Origin: DASVDK01 sp036381125 [NCBI: Thermodesulfobacteriota bacterium] | GTDB taxonomy: Bacteria > DASVDK01 | Assembly: GCA_036381125.1 (NCBI GenBank) | Contig: DASVDK010000302.1 | Coordinates: forward strand, 1-23,029 | Direction: 5' to 3' | DNA: 23,029 bases | Shown here: positions 8,187 through 16,063 of the stretch, in pieces | Position numbering within the stretch: the first letter of the stretch is position 1 | Layout: each line of letters opens with the position of its first letter | The notes under the pieces: generated by a model | Databases searched by the model: none | Seen by the model: only the letters and a program-made list of their open reading frames with translations | What the model was told of the DNA's origin: nothing | Made by a program: the position numbers and the translations under genes

Positions 8187-8213
8187 TTGATTCGCCGGTG
8201 GAACGGGTATAGC
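8187..8213 (+). promoter_or_regulatory. Possible sigma70-type promoter for the secreted hypothetical gene
   Basis: TTGATT at 8187-8192 and TATAGC at 8208-8213 are separated by 15 bp, a short spacer. They lie 65 bp before the ATG at 8278. Both hexamers stand out in GC-rich surroundings, but the spacing is below optimum. Confidence 0.35.
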
Positions 8214-8277
8214 GTCCCGTTATGGAGGCGCCAGCCTCGGCGTTTCCGGCACCACATGCCCCACATGAGGAGGTCCC

Positions 8278-8901
8278 ATGTCGCGCTCGTCGACGGGCGC
8301 GTCGGTCCTCGCGCTTCTCGCCTGCCTTGCCTGGTCGAGCACCGGCTCCGCCCAACCCAAGCACACCCCGCCGAAGACCGATCAGCAGAAGATCGCCAAC
8401 GCCCTCTCGGCCGCTCCGGCCGCTGTGGCGCGGGAGGCGAAGGTCGTCGACATCGACGCGAAGGGGAACATGCGCACCCTCCGGGAAGGGAAGGGCACGT
8501 TCACCTGCATGCCCGACAACCCGATGACGCCCGGCAACGACCCCATGTGCCTCGACCCGAACGGCATGGCGTGGGCCGAGGCGTGGATGCAGAAGAAGGA
8601 CCCGCCGGCGGACAGGGTGGGATTCGGCTACATGCTCCAGGGCGGCTCGGATGCGAGCAACGAGGACCCTTACGCCACGAAGCCGGCCCCCGGCAAGAAA
8701 TGGGTCGACACCGGCCCTCACGTGATGCTCTTCAACGTGAAGGGAAAGATGGAAGGCTACCCGAAGCAGTCGGGCGACGCCTCGAAGCCTTATGCCATGT
8801 GGGCCGGCACACCGTACGAGCACCTGATGATCCCGGTGGGGCCGCCGGCCTCCTCGACGCCGGCGAGCGGCGCGCAGCGCCCCGCGGCCAAGACCAAGTA
8901 G
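8278..8901 (+). CDS. Secreted conserved hypothetical protein
   Basis: 207 aa. Start ATG 8278 follows GAGGAGG by 4-5 nt. The N-terminal 25 residues form a signal peptide (hydrophobic core VLALLACLAW, likely cleavage GSA-QP). The mature part has two cysteines in a conserved-looking Pro/Asp/Met-rich stretch (FTCMPDNP and DPMCLDP), which could form a disulfide. There are no CxxCH heme motifs. Later segments (GFGYMLQGG, GPHVMLF, YAMWAGTPYEHLMIP) have the evenly mixed composition of a folded domain, followed by a disordered Pro/Ala/Lys tail. I do not recognise a named family. It is probably periplasmic. The gene is divergent from the small repeat-protein gene. Confidence 0.72.
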   Translation: MSRSSTGASVLALLACLAWSSTGSAQPKHTPPKTDQQKIANALSAAPAAVAREAKVVDIDAKGNMRTLREGKGTFTCMPDNPMTPGNDPMCLDPNGMAWAEAWMQKKDPPADRVGFGYMLQGGSDASNEDPYATKPAPGKKWVDTGPHVMLFNVKGKMEGYPKQSGDASKPYAMWAGTPYEHLMIPVGPPASSTPASGAQRPAAKTK

Positions 8902-8918
8902 CGCCGGCCCCCTGTCTC

Positions 8919-9791
8919 TCAGCCGTCATCGTCACCGCCGTCGGGTGACGGTTCCGGCGTCGGAGCGAGCGTGGGCGTCGGCTCCGGGCCGGGCGTCGGT
9001 GTCACGACCGACGTGGGGGTGGGCGTCGGCGCGGGCGCAGCGGTCGGTGTCGGCTCCGGCGTCGGGGTGGGCGTCGGCTCCGGCGTGGGCGTGGGCGTCG
9101 GTTCCGGCGTCGGGGTAGGGGTCGGCGTCGGAGTCGGTTCCGGAGTTGGCGTGGGTGTCGGCGTGGGTGTCGGCTCAGGCGTGGGCGTCGGCGTCGGCCG
9201 AGGCGTCGGCGTCGGGCTCGGCGTGGGTGTCGGCGTCGGCACCGGCTCGGGGGGCGGCGGAGGCGCCGCGCAGGCGTCGACGCCGAAGAGGCCGCGCTCG
9301 GCCGCCGCCGCCTCCGCCTGCCCGGCCTCGAGACGGTCGTCGGCCGCCGGACCGCCGCAGGCCCCGACCGTTCCGCGGAACTGCGCGAGGCCGGCGCGGA
9401 GCAGCTCGAGGTTCACGAAGCTCTCCCCGGGCACCACCACGTACGCGGCCGCCCCGCCCCGGGGCACCGGCTGCCCCGGGGGAGGCGTCGGGCAGACGGT
9501 CACCTCGACGGTGCGGCCCCGCACGAGGCGGTCCAGGTAGGCCCGCGACTCCACGCCGCAGGCCTCGCCCTCCTCGGGCGCGTCGACCCCGAGGAGCGCC
9601 ACCTCGCGTCCGTCCTCGAGCCGGAGCGTCTCGCCGTCGGTCACCTGCGAGACGCGCGCGCGCTCGCCGCCGGACGGGTGGAACGGTCCCTCGGGCTCGC
9701 CGCTCGAGCCGCCGGGCAGCGAGTCCCCGCTTCCACATGCGGCGACGAGGCCCGCGAGGGCGACCAGGAGCGTTCGAACGCGGCGGCCCAT
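8919..9791 (-). CDS. Lipoprotein with degenerate staphylococcal-nuclease (SNase) domain and Pro-Thr tail
   Basis: 290 aa from ATG 9791, chosen because it places a lipoprotein signal at the N-terminus: MGRRVR, a hydrophobic run, and LVAAC with Cys19. A longer frame to 9905 would hide it. Residues 45-175 follow the SNase pattern: [26 protein letters not shown], and a C-terminal AAERGLFG. The Asp and Glu of the DAPE motif are kept (Asp70, Glu73). The positions of the two catalytic arginines of the family are Ala65 and Gly113, so nuclease activity is doubtful. Extra cysteines (78, 100, 145, 174) suggest disulfides outside the cytoplasm. Residues 178-290 are an almost pure PT/PTPEPT repeat ending in an acidic tip, like a cell-wall or envelope spacer. 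No strong ribosome-binding site is visible. Confidence 0.75.
   Translation of the reverse strand: MGRRVRTLLVALAGLVAACGSGDSLPGGSSGEPEGPFHPSGGERARVSQVTDGETLRLEDGREVALLGVDAPEEGEACGVESRAYLDRLVRGRTVEVTVCPTPPPGQPVPRGGAAAYVVVPGESFVNLELLRAGLAQFRGTVGACGGPAADDRLEAGQAEAAAAERGLFGVDACAAPPPPPEPVPTPTPTPSPTPTPRPTPTPTPEPTPTPTPTPTPEPTPTPTPTPTPEPTPTPTPEPTPTPTPEPTPTAAPAPTPTPTSVVTPTPGPEPTPTLAPTPEPSPDGGDDDG
8945..9262. repeat. Low-complexity coding repeat (Pro-Thr / Pro-Glu-Pro-Thr)
   Basis: A 320-bp run of short units such as gtcggcgtgggc and gtcggctccggc on the plus strand encodes the PT/PEPT tail of the lipoprotein on the minus strand. Unit length is 6-18 bp and copies are imperfect. It is prone to slippage and to assembly collapse, so the copy number may not be exact. 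Confidence 0.85.
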
Positions 9792-9888
9792 GACCCGTGC
9801 GCGTGCTCGGGCCGTGCCGCGCTCGGGGGAGAGCCGGGCCGCGAGGAGCGCCGGGCGAGGCGGCCGCTTCCGCGCTAATGTCAGGGTC

Positions 9889-10815
9889 ATGAAGATCGCC
9901 ATCATGGGAAGCGGCGGCGTCGGGGGCTACGTCGGCGCACGCCTTGCGAAGGCGGGTCACGATGTGCGCTTCATCGCGCGCGGCGCACACCTCCGGGCGA
10001 TGCGCGAGGAGGGGCTCGGGGTGGAGAGCCCGAGGGGCCGGATCCACCTCCACCCGGTCGAGGTCACCGACGACCCGGCCGCCGTCGGCCCGGTCGACCT
10101 GGTCGTCTTCGCGGTCAAGCTGTGGGGCGCCGAGGCGGCGGCGCGCCAGATCCTGCCGATGCTCGGGCCGGACACGGCCGTCGTCACCTTCCAGAACGGG
10201 GTCGAGGCGAACGACATGCTCGGCGCGGTCGTCGGCCGGGAGCGCCTCGTGGGCGGGGTCTGCTACATCGCCACCGTCATCGAGCGGCCGGGCGTGATCC
10301 GCCACACGGGGCAGATGGCGCGCTTCGTCATGGGGGAGTTCGGCGGCGGCCGCACGAAGCGGATCGAGGCGATCGAGGCGGCCTTCCGCCGGGCCGACGG
10401 CCTCGACTTCGAGGTGAGCGCCGACATCGAGGCGGCCATCTGGCAGAAGTTCGTCTTCCTCACGGCTCTCGCGGCGCTGACCGCCATGACACGCATGCCG
10501 ATCGGGCCGATCCGCGAGGACCCGGATGCGCGGGCGTTCTTCCTCGACCTGATGCGCGAGGTGGTGGCGGTGGGCCGGGCCAGGGGGGTGCGACTCGACC
10601 CGGCCTTTGCCGACGAGCGGCTCGCCTTCGCCGACACGCTGCCGGCCGAGATGAAGGCCTCCATGGCGCACGACCTCGAGCGCGGCAACCCGCTCGAGGT
10701 CCACTGGCTCTCCGGGGCGGTCGTCCGCCTCGGCGCCGAAGCCGGCGTGCCGACTCCGGCCAACCGCGCGGCCTACGTCGCGCTGAAGCTCCACGCCGAC
10801 GGCCGGCCGCGATGA
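9889..10815 (+). CDS. Ketopantoate reductase (ApbA/PanE) family oxidoreductase
   Basis: 308 aa. The start ATG 9889 is chosen because the Rossmann motif follows at once: [12 protein letters not shown] (residues 2-13), an NADPH-binding GxGxxG. Downstream are the family's VFAVK (about 65-69), QNGVEAND (about 103-110), a catalytic-lysine helix IWQKFVF, and the C-terminal [11 protein letters not shown] with the substrate-binding Glu. The usual Asn a few residues after the Lys is not obvious. The family reduces 2-oxo acids such as ketopantoate with NADPH. Here the gene opens a catabolic-looking operon and overlaps the racemase-like gene by ATGA. A 2-oxo/2-hydroxy acid other than ketopantoate is therefore plausible, and true PanE function is not assumed. 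Confidence 0.87.
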   Translation: MKIAIMGSGGVGGYVGARLAKAGHDVRFIARGAHLRAMREEGLGVESPRGRIHLHPVEVTDDPAAVGPVDLVVFAVKLWGAEAAARQILPMLGPDTAVVTFQNGVEANDMLGAVVGRERLVGGVCYIATVIERPGVIRHTGQMARFVMGEFGGGRTKRIEAIEAAFRRADGLDFEVSADIEAAIWQKFVFLTALAALTAMTRMPIGPIREDPDARAFFLDLMREVVAVGRARGVRLDPAFADERLAFADTLPAEMKASMAHDLERGNPLEVHWLSGAVVRLGAEAGVPTPANRAAYVALKLHADGRPR

Positions 10816-11903
10816 CCCCCACGCTCACCATCCGCGACCTCCGGACGCGGGCGGTGCGCGTCCCGATGCGGCGGCCGCTCGGCACGTCGCGCGGCGTGGT
10901 GCGCGAGGCGCCGCTCGTCCTGGTCGACCTCGACACCGACCAGGGCGTCACCGGTCACGCCTACCTCTGGGCCTACACGGACAACGGCGCCCGGGCGCTC
11001 TGCATCCTCGCGGCCGAGGTCCTCTCGATGGTGCGCGGCGACCAGGTGGCGCCGGCGGCGCTGCACCGGAAGGTCTCGGCGCGCTTCACCCTGATCGGCC
11101 GCGAGGGGCTGCCGCAGATGGCGCTCTCGGCGCTCGACGTGGCGGCCTGGGACGCGCTCGCGCGCGCGGCGGGGTTGCCGCTCGTGCGGATGCTCGGCGG
11201 CGAGGTTCGCCCGGTGCCGGCGTACAACAGCAACGGGCTCGGTCTCGTGGGCGCGGAGGCCGCGGCGGCCGAGGCGCAGGAGATCGTCGGCGAGGGCTTC
11301 CGGGCGATCAAGCTCAGGCTCGGCTACCCCACGCTCGCCGAGGACCTCGCGGCGGTGCAGGCCGTCATGGGCGCCGTGCCGGCCGGCACGCGCGTCCTCA
11401 CCGACTACAATCAGGCGCTCTCGGTGGCCGAGGCGATCCACCGCGGCCGCGCCCTCGACGGGGAAGGCGTTGCCTGGATCGAGGAGCCGGTCCGCCACGA
11501 CGACTACCTCGGCTGCGCGCGGGTCGCCCGGGAGGTGGCGACGCCGGTCCAGATCGGCGAGAACTTCATCGGCACGCACCAGATGGCCGCCGCCATCGAG
11601 GCGGAGGCGTCGGACTTCGTCATGCCCGACCTCGCGCGCATCGGCGGCGTCACCGGCTGGCTCCGCGCGGCCGGGCTCGCCGAGGCGGCCGGCCTCGAGA
11701 TGTCGTCGCACCTCTTCCCGGAGGTGAGCGCGCACCTCCTCGCCGTCACGCCGACGGCGCACTTCCTCGAGTACGTCGACTGGGCGGCGCCGATCCTGAA
11801 GGAGCCGCTGCGGGTCGAGGAGGGCATGGCTGAGATCCCCGACCGTCCCGGCACCGGGGTCGAGTGGAACGAGGACGCCGTCCGGCGCTACGCCCTCGAA
11901 TGA
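10812..11903 (+). CDS. Mandelate racemase/muconate lactonizing enzyme family protein (enolase superfamily)
   Basis: 363 aa. The start ATG overlaps the previous stop (ATGA) and the stop overlaps the next start. The sequence lines up with Pseudomonas mandelate racemase, as I remember it, at a constant offset of +3. The Mg ligands are Asp198 (DYNQ), Glu224 (WIEEP) and Glu250 (IGEN). Asp273 (MPD) and His300 (SSHLF) form the His-Asp dyad, and Glu320 (FLE) is the electrophilic acid. The KxK motif reads Lys167-Leu-Arg169, so the usual (R)/(S)-face base Lys166 is replaced by Arg. The capping-domain segment is residues 1-130. It probably acts on a 2-hydroxy acid, by dehydration or by epimerisation with changed base chemistry. 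The family is certain and the reaction is not. Confidence 0.9.
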   Translation: MTPTLTIRDLRTRAVRVPMRRPLGTSRGVVREAPLVLVDLDTDQGVTGHAYLWAYTDNGARALCILAAEVLSMVRGDQVAPAALHRKVSARFTLIGREGLPQMALSALDVAAWDALARAAGLPLVRMLGGEVRPVPAYNSNGLGLVGAEAAAAEAQEIVGEGFRAIKLRLGYPTLAEDLAAVQAVMGAVPAGTRVLTDYNQALSVAEAIHRGRALDGEGVAWIEEPVRHDDYLGCARVAREVATPVQIGENFIGTHQMAAAIEAEASDFVMPDLARIGGVTGWLRAAGLAEAAGLEMSSHLFPEVSAHLLAVTPTAHFLEYVDWAAPILKEPLRVEEGMAEIPDRPGTGVEWNEDAVRRYALE

Positions 11904-12781
11904 CGGTCCCCCTGTCGGGGATCGTCCTCCTTGCCGTCCTCACCCTCGCCTACGGCGGCAACTGGGTGGCGATGAAGGCGGCGGTGGCGGAGATCCCGGT
12001 CTGGACCTTCCGGAGCGTCTGCCTCGTGGTCGGGGGCGCGATCCTGCTCGCCGCGGCCCGCCTGCGCGGCCTCTCACTCGCCATCCCGGCCGGCGAGCGC
12101 GGCCCGCTCCTCCGGGCGGCGCTCCTCAACGTCACCGGCTGGCAGATCTGCTCCGCCTACGGCCTCCTGCTCATGGAGGCGGGACGGGCCTCCATCATCG
12201 GCTACACGATGCCGCTCTGGGCGGTGCTCCTCGACCGCGTCCTCCACGGCGCGCCGGTGTCGCGGCCGACGGCGGCGGCGCTCGCCCTCGGGCTGGTCGG
12301 TCTCGCGGCCCTCGTCGGTCCCGACCTCGTCCGCCTCGCGGCGGCGCCGATCGGCGCCCTCTTCATGCTCGCGGCGGCCGTCGCGTGGGGGGCCGGGACC
12401 GTCGTCCTCCAGCGCCACCGCTGGACCATGCCGACGGCGAGCCTCACGGCCTGGCAGATCGTCCTCGGCAGCCTGCCGGTCACGGCGGGGGCGCTCCTCC
12501 TCGAGCGAAGCGGGCTGCCGGGCGACATGTCGGCCGCGGCGACGGCGGGGCTCGCCTACGCGACGCTCGTGGGGATCGTCTTCTGCCACTACCTCTGGTT
12601 CCACCTCGTGCGGGTGCTGCCCCCCTCGGTGGCCGCGATCGGCGTGATCGGGGTGCCGATCGTCGGAGTGCTCCTGAGCGCCCTCGTCCTCGGCGAGGCG
12701 ATCGGCGCCCGGGAGCTGATCGCGCTCGCCTGCGTCCTGCCGGCGCTCGCCATCGTCCTGATCGGGCCGAAGAGATCCTGA
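11900..12781 (+). CDS. EamA (DMT superfamily) transporter
   Basis: 293 aa, start ATG 11900 within the ATGA overlap with the racemase-like gene. It is hydrophobic throughout, with about ten transmembrane helices in two related halves, as in drug/metabolite transporters. Typical features are YGGNWVAMKAA in helix 1, a GYTMPLWAVLLDR stretch at the end of the first half, WGAGTVVLQR at the start of the second half, and a final GARELIALACV helix. As the last gene of the operon with a 2-oxo acid reductase and an enolase-superfamily enzyme, it may export or import the hydroxy- or oxo-acid handled there. The direction of transport is unknown. Its stop lies 8 bp from the stop of the converging aminotransferase gene. 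Confidence 0.9.
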   Translation: MTVPLSGIVLLAVLTLAYGGNWVAMKAAVAEIPVWTFRSVCLVVGGAILLAAARLRGLSLAIPAGERGPLLRAALLNVTGWQICSAYGLLLMEAGRASIIGYTMPLWAVLLDRVLHGAPVSRPTAAALALGLVGLAALVGPDLVRLAAAPIGALFMLAAAVAWGAGTVVLQRHRWTMPTASLTAWQIVLGSLPVTAGALLLERSGLPGDMSAAATAGLAYATLVGIVFCHYLWFHLVRVLPPSVAAIGVIGVPIVGVLLSALVLGEAIGARELIALACVLPALAIVLIGPKRS

Positions 12782-12789
12782 CGCGCGGG

Positions 12790-13950
12790 TCACCGGCCGA
12801 GGACGGCACGCACCCGTGCGAGCCCGCGTGACAGCTCCTCCAGGGACCGCGTGAAGGTGAGCCGCAGGTGCCCCTCGCCACGGGCCCCGAACGCTGCGCC
12901 CGGCACGACGGCGACGTGGGCCTCCTCCAGCAGGCGATCGGCCAGCGCGGCGGACGACTCGCCCAGGGCGGAACAGTCGGGGAAGGCATAGAAGGCGCCG
13001 TCCGGCGGCACGCATCGCACGCCGCGAATCCGGTTCAGCTCGCCCACCACCAGGTCACGCTTGCGGAGGTACGAATCCCGGAGCGCGTCGAAGAAGGCCG
13101 CCGGGGCGTCGAGCGCCGCGAGGGCGGCCAGTTGCCCCTGCGACGGCGCACAGGTCGTCGTGTGCTGCTGCACGAGCGCCGCCCGCTCGACGACGGCGCG
13201 AGGCCCCGCGAGCACGCCGACGCGCAGCCCGGGCATCACGTAGCTCTTCGAGAAGCTCTGCACGGTCAACGTCCGGCCGCGCCCCTCTTCCAACGCCGCG
13301 AGGCTCACGTGGCGGGCGCCGGGGTAGACGATCTTCGCGAAGCTCTCGTCGACGAGCACCCACGCGTCCGCGCGCGCCGCCGCCCGCCCGACGGCGCGCA
13401 GCGCCGCCTCGTCGAAGACCGCGCCCGTCGGGTTGTGCGGCGTGTTGAGGAGGACCATCCGGGTGGCCGGCCCGATCCGGCTCGCCAGGGCCTCCGGGTC
13501 GAGCGCCGATCGGCCGTCCGGCAGCACGCGCATCGGCACGGGGACGGGCGTTGCGCCGGCCAGCCGTACGGCCGGGTCGTAGCTGACCCAGGATGGATCG
13601 AGGAGCAGCACCTCGTCACCAGGCCCGACGCAGGCCATCAGCGCGAGATAGACGGCATACTTGGCACCGACGGTGACGAGGATCTCGCCGTCCGGGTCCG
13701 CGGTGATGCCGTACTCGCGGGCGAGCGCCCGGGCGAGCGCCGCGCGCAGTTCCGAGATCCCGGCCGCGCCCGTGAGGAAGTTGAAGCCGTCGTCGGCGGC
13801 GCGATGCAGCGCCTCGCGCAGGAAGGCGGGCGCGGCGTCCTCGGGGCGGCTTCCGGCGAAGTCGGCCACCGCGATGCCGGCCGCACGAAGCGCGGCGGCC
13901 CGCTCGGCGACGCGCAGGGTGCCCGAGGGTTGCAGCCAGGAGCGGCTCAC
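12790..13950 (-). CDS. PLP-dependent aminotransferase, class I/II (aspartate aminotransferase fold)
   Basis: 386 aa. The start is GTG 13950, overlapping the dehydrogenase TGA as GTGA. Markers of fold-type I aminotransferases appear in order: GAKYAVYLAL (about 95-104), LNTPHNPTGAVFD (168-180), VDESF (200-204) with the pyridine-nitrogen Asp201, and SFSKSYVMPGLRVG with the PLP lysine Lys235. Near the C-terminus is HLRLTFTRS, where Arg would bind the substrate carboxylate. The length fits the family. It is the last gene of the selenoprotein operon. It would transfer an amino group to or from the operon's substrate or product, but the specific amino acid cannot be predicted. Confidence 0.92.
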   Translation of the reverse strand: MSRSWLQPSGTLRVAERAAALRAAGIAVADFAGSRPEDAAPAFLREALHRAADDGFNFLTGAAGISELRAALARALAREYGITADPDGEILVTVGAKYAVYLALMACVGPGDEVLLLDPSWVSYDPAVRLAGATPVPVPMRVLPDGRSALDPEALASRIGPATRMVLLNTPHNPTGAVFDEAALRAVGRAAARADAWVLVDESFAKIVYPGARHVSLAALEEGRGRTLTVQSFSKSYVMPGLRVGVLAGPRAVVERAALVQQHTTTCAPSQGQLAALAALDAPAAFFDALRDSYLRKRDLVVGELNRIRGVRCVPPDGAFYAFPDCSALGESSAALADRLLEEAHVAVVPGAAFGARGEGHLRLTFTRSLEELSRGLARVRAVLGR

Positions 13951-15011
13951 GGCGTCATCGAGACCTTGATCGCGTGCTCGAGCCGCTTCGACGCGATCTC
14001 GAGCGCCCGCTCGAATTCGCGCAGCGGGATGTCGTGCGTGACGATCTCGTCGAGCCGGATGGCGCCGCGCCGCACGTACTCGATGGCCAGCGGGAAGGCG
14101 TCGGCCTCCGCCCCGCCGGACATCGTCCGCCCGATGAAGGTCAGCTCCTTCTGGTTGCAGACCGCTCCGAACTCGATCTTCGGTGCGACCGTGCTCGCGT
14201 AGGCGGCGCCCACGACGAACCGCCCCCGCTTGCGCAGCAGCCGGGATCCCACCTCGATCGCCTCGGTCTGTCCGTGATCCACGACCAGGTCGACCCCGAG
14301 CCCATCGGTCAGCGCCCGCACCTCGGCGACGACGTCCGTGCTCCGGAGGTTGAGCACGACGTCCGCGCCGAGGCGCTTGCCGACTTCCAGACGGTGGTCG
14401 TCGTCCTCGACGTAGATCGTGAGTGCGGCCCCCCGGAGCCGGCAGACCTGGACCATGATGAGCCCCAGGAAGCCCCCGCCGAGGACCACGACCGTCTCGC
14501 CGAGGCGCAGCCCTCCCCGGTCGACCGTGTAGATGCCGCACGCGGTCGACTCGAGGGCGATGGCGGCGCGCCAGGAGACCTCGGGCGGCAGTCGGTGCAC
14601 GATCGCCCCCGCCGGGAAGATCATGTACTCCGACCAGCAGCCGTCGATCTCGAGCCCGAAGTGCGCCTGCCGGTCGCAGAGGTGATACCAGCCGCGCCGG
14701 CAGTACCAGCAGAGGCCGCACGAGACGACCTGCTCGGCGACGACGCGGTCGCCCACCGCGATGCGGTGCCGCTCGCCCGCGCCGGCGCCCAGGGCCGCGA
14801 CGGTCCCGGCAAACTCGTGCCCGGCGACGCCGGGCCGGTTCCTGCCGATCGGCCACTCGCCGCGCGAGATGACCGGGTCGTTGATGCCCACGCCGACCTT
14901 GGCCACCTTGACGAGGACCTCCCCGGGGCCCGGCGCCGGCACCGCGACCTCCTGGTACCGGAGGTCGCGCGGTCCGTGCACGAGCACGGCGCGCATGCTC
15001 TGCGGAATCAT
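13947..15011 (-). CDS. Medium-chain zinc-type alcohol dehydrogenase lacking the first catalytic-zinc cysteine
   Basis: 354 aa from ATG 15011, which overlaps the previous TGA (ATGA). A second Met at codon 6 is a possible start. The structural-zinc cysteines are intact: C98, C101, C104 and C112 (CGLCWYCRRGWYHLC). His65-Glu66 (GHEFAG) and Glu154 (LESTACG) correspond to catalytic-zinc residues. The segment that normally reads GICGTD or GICGSD is GVGIND here, so the first zinc-binding Cys is Gly42. The NAD(P)-binding GGGFLG motif follows (about 179-184). The enzyme should oxidise or reduce an alcohol/carbonyl intermediate of the pathway, perhaps with altered zinc use. Both neighbours overlap it by 4 nt, so co-production is likely. 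Confidence 0.9.
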   Translation of the reverse strand: MIPQSMRAVLVHGPRDLRYQEVAVPAPGPGEVLVKVAKVGVGINDPVISRGEWPIGRNRPGVAGHEFAGTVAALGAGAGERHRIAVGDRVVAEQVVSCGLCWYCRRGWYHLCDRQAHFGLEIDGCWSEYMIFPAGAIVHRLPPEVSWRAAIALESTACGIYTVDRGGLRLGETVVVLGGGFLGLIMVQVCRLRGAALTIYVEDDDHRLEVGKRLGADVVLNLRSTDVVAEVRALTDGLGVDLVVDHGQTEAIEVGSRLLRKRGRFVVGAAYASTVAPKIEFGAVCNQKELTFIGRTMSGGAEADAFPLAIEYVRRGAIRLDEIVTHDIPLREFERALEIASKRLEHAIKVSMTP

Positions 15012-16063
15012 AGGCCCTCGATCCGCCGGCTGGCGGCGTACGTGTTGCCGAACGTCGTGATGAGCATCGTGTGTTTGCCCGCCCCGCCCGTGACCAGGAA
15101 CATGATGGCCTCGGCGGAGTCGGCCACGGGGATCGCGCCGGTGTCGCCGTGGCGCTCGAGCCAGGCCGCGCGCAGCAGGCGGATCCGCCTGGCGTTCTCC
15201 GGCGAGAAGCGCTCCCACGGCACCCGGGCCCGCTCGTAGAGGAACCGCTTCGCGTCGGCTTTGGACCAGCCGTCGCGCGCGATGAGGTCGGCATGCTCGG
15301 GGCTGAAGACGAGGAGCGGCTCGCCGCCCCGGAGCGCGTTGTTCGAGCCTGGCGTGATCATGGCGGACGCGATGCTGTGGAGGACCCCTTCGGCGGAGGT
15401 ACTGCTCGCGTCGTTGATGTTCATCGGCGCGTCGGCCCCGACCACCGTGACGACGCTCTCCTCCGGCCGGAAGCCACGCTCCACGTGAAGCGGCTCCCAG
15501 GGGCTCTCGGCCTCGTTCTCCGCGACGCAGTAGCTGTACTTCCCCGCGTGGCCGTGCGTCGCCCGGTCGTTCTTGCCCGGGTCGGCGCCGCCGATGTTGA
15601 GCAGCACGAAGCGCACCGCGCGTCCCACCGTGGCGTTGGCGCGCGTTCCCTGCCCGAAGCAGTTCTCGCGGCAGTTGAAGCCGAGCCGCGTCACGACCGG
15701 CCCGTTCAGGATGGCGAGCGGGGCGACGGCGTTCGTGGTGGACTGCACGGAGTTGAGGTTGAAGCGCGGCTCGAGGATGGCCCGCACGACGGCCACCACC
15801 ACCGGGAGGTACTCCGGCCTGCAGCCGGCCATCACGGCGTTCACGGCGATCCGCTCGACCGTCGCCTCGCCGTTGAGGTGCGGGATCACGCCGATGACCT
15901 CGGACGGGTCGCCGGCGTAGCCGGCGAGCATCCGGCGGACCCGCTCCGGCGTGGGCGGGACGATGGGCAGGCCGTCGGTCCAGCCCTGCTGGTAGAAGTG
16001 CTCGGTGACGGCCTCGAGGTCGTCGGGAAGCTCGAGGGTCGGCGAGGCGAGGTCGACCGACAT
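15008..16063 (-). CDS. Conserved protein of unknown function, partner of the UGSC selenoprotein
   Basis: 351 aa, start ATG 16063 sharing one base with the selenoprotein TGA stop (TGATG). I recognise no characterised domain. Conserved-looking stretches are FYQQGWTDGLPIVPPT (residues 23-38), IPHLNGEATVERIAVNAVMAGCRPEYLPVV in two parts around 60-89, FNCRENCFGQG with Cys131 and Cys135, YSYCVAENE with Cys179, and MITPGSNNA. There is no signal peptide and no transmembrane helix. The tight coupling to the UGSC gene suggests the two proteins form one enzyme. The CxxxC pair could exchange electrons or thiols with the selenocysteine, though this is inference. I see nucleotide-binding glycine motifs only weakly. 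Confidence 0.7.
   Translation of the reverse strand: MSVDLASPTLELPDDLEAVTEHFYQQGWTDGLPIVPPTPERVRRMLAGYAGDPSEVIGVIPHLNGEATVERIAVNAVMAGCRPEYLPVVVAVVRAILEPRFNLNSVQSTTNAVAPLAILNGPVVTRLGFNCRENCFGQGTRANATVGRAVRFVLLNIGGADPGKNDRATHGHAGKYSYCVAENEAESPWEPLHVERGFRPEESVVTVVGADAPMNINDASSTSAEGVLHSIASAMITPGSNNALRGGEPLLVFSPEHADLIARDGWSKADAKRFLYERARVPWERFSPENARRIRLLRAAWLERHGDTGAIPVADSAEAIMFLVTGGAGKHTMLITTFGNTYAASRRIEGL

Noticed and set aside
8945-9262. CRISPR-like or satellite array
   Set aside because: Units are 6-18 bp, contiguous and in frame with a Pro-Thr coding tail. There are no unique spacers.
8971-9540. Plus-strand Gly-Val repeat protein
   Set aside because: It is the antisense of the Pro-Thr tail of the lipoprotein. 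The minus frame has a lipobox and an SNase domain, while the plus frame has no signal or domain.
12782-12789. Terminator between EamA and the aminotransferase
   Set aside because: The gap is only 8 bp and I see no hairpin with a T tract on either strand.
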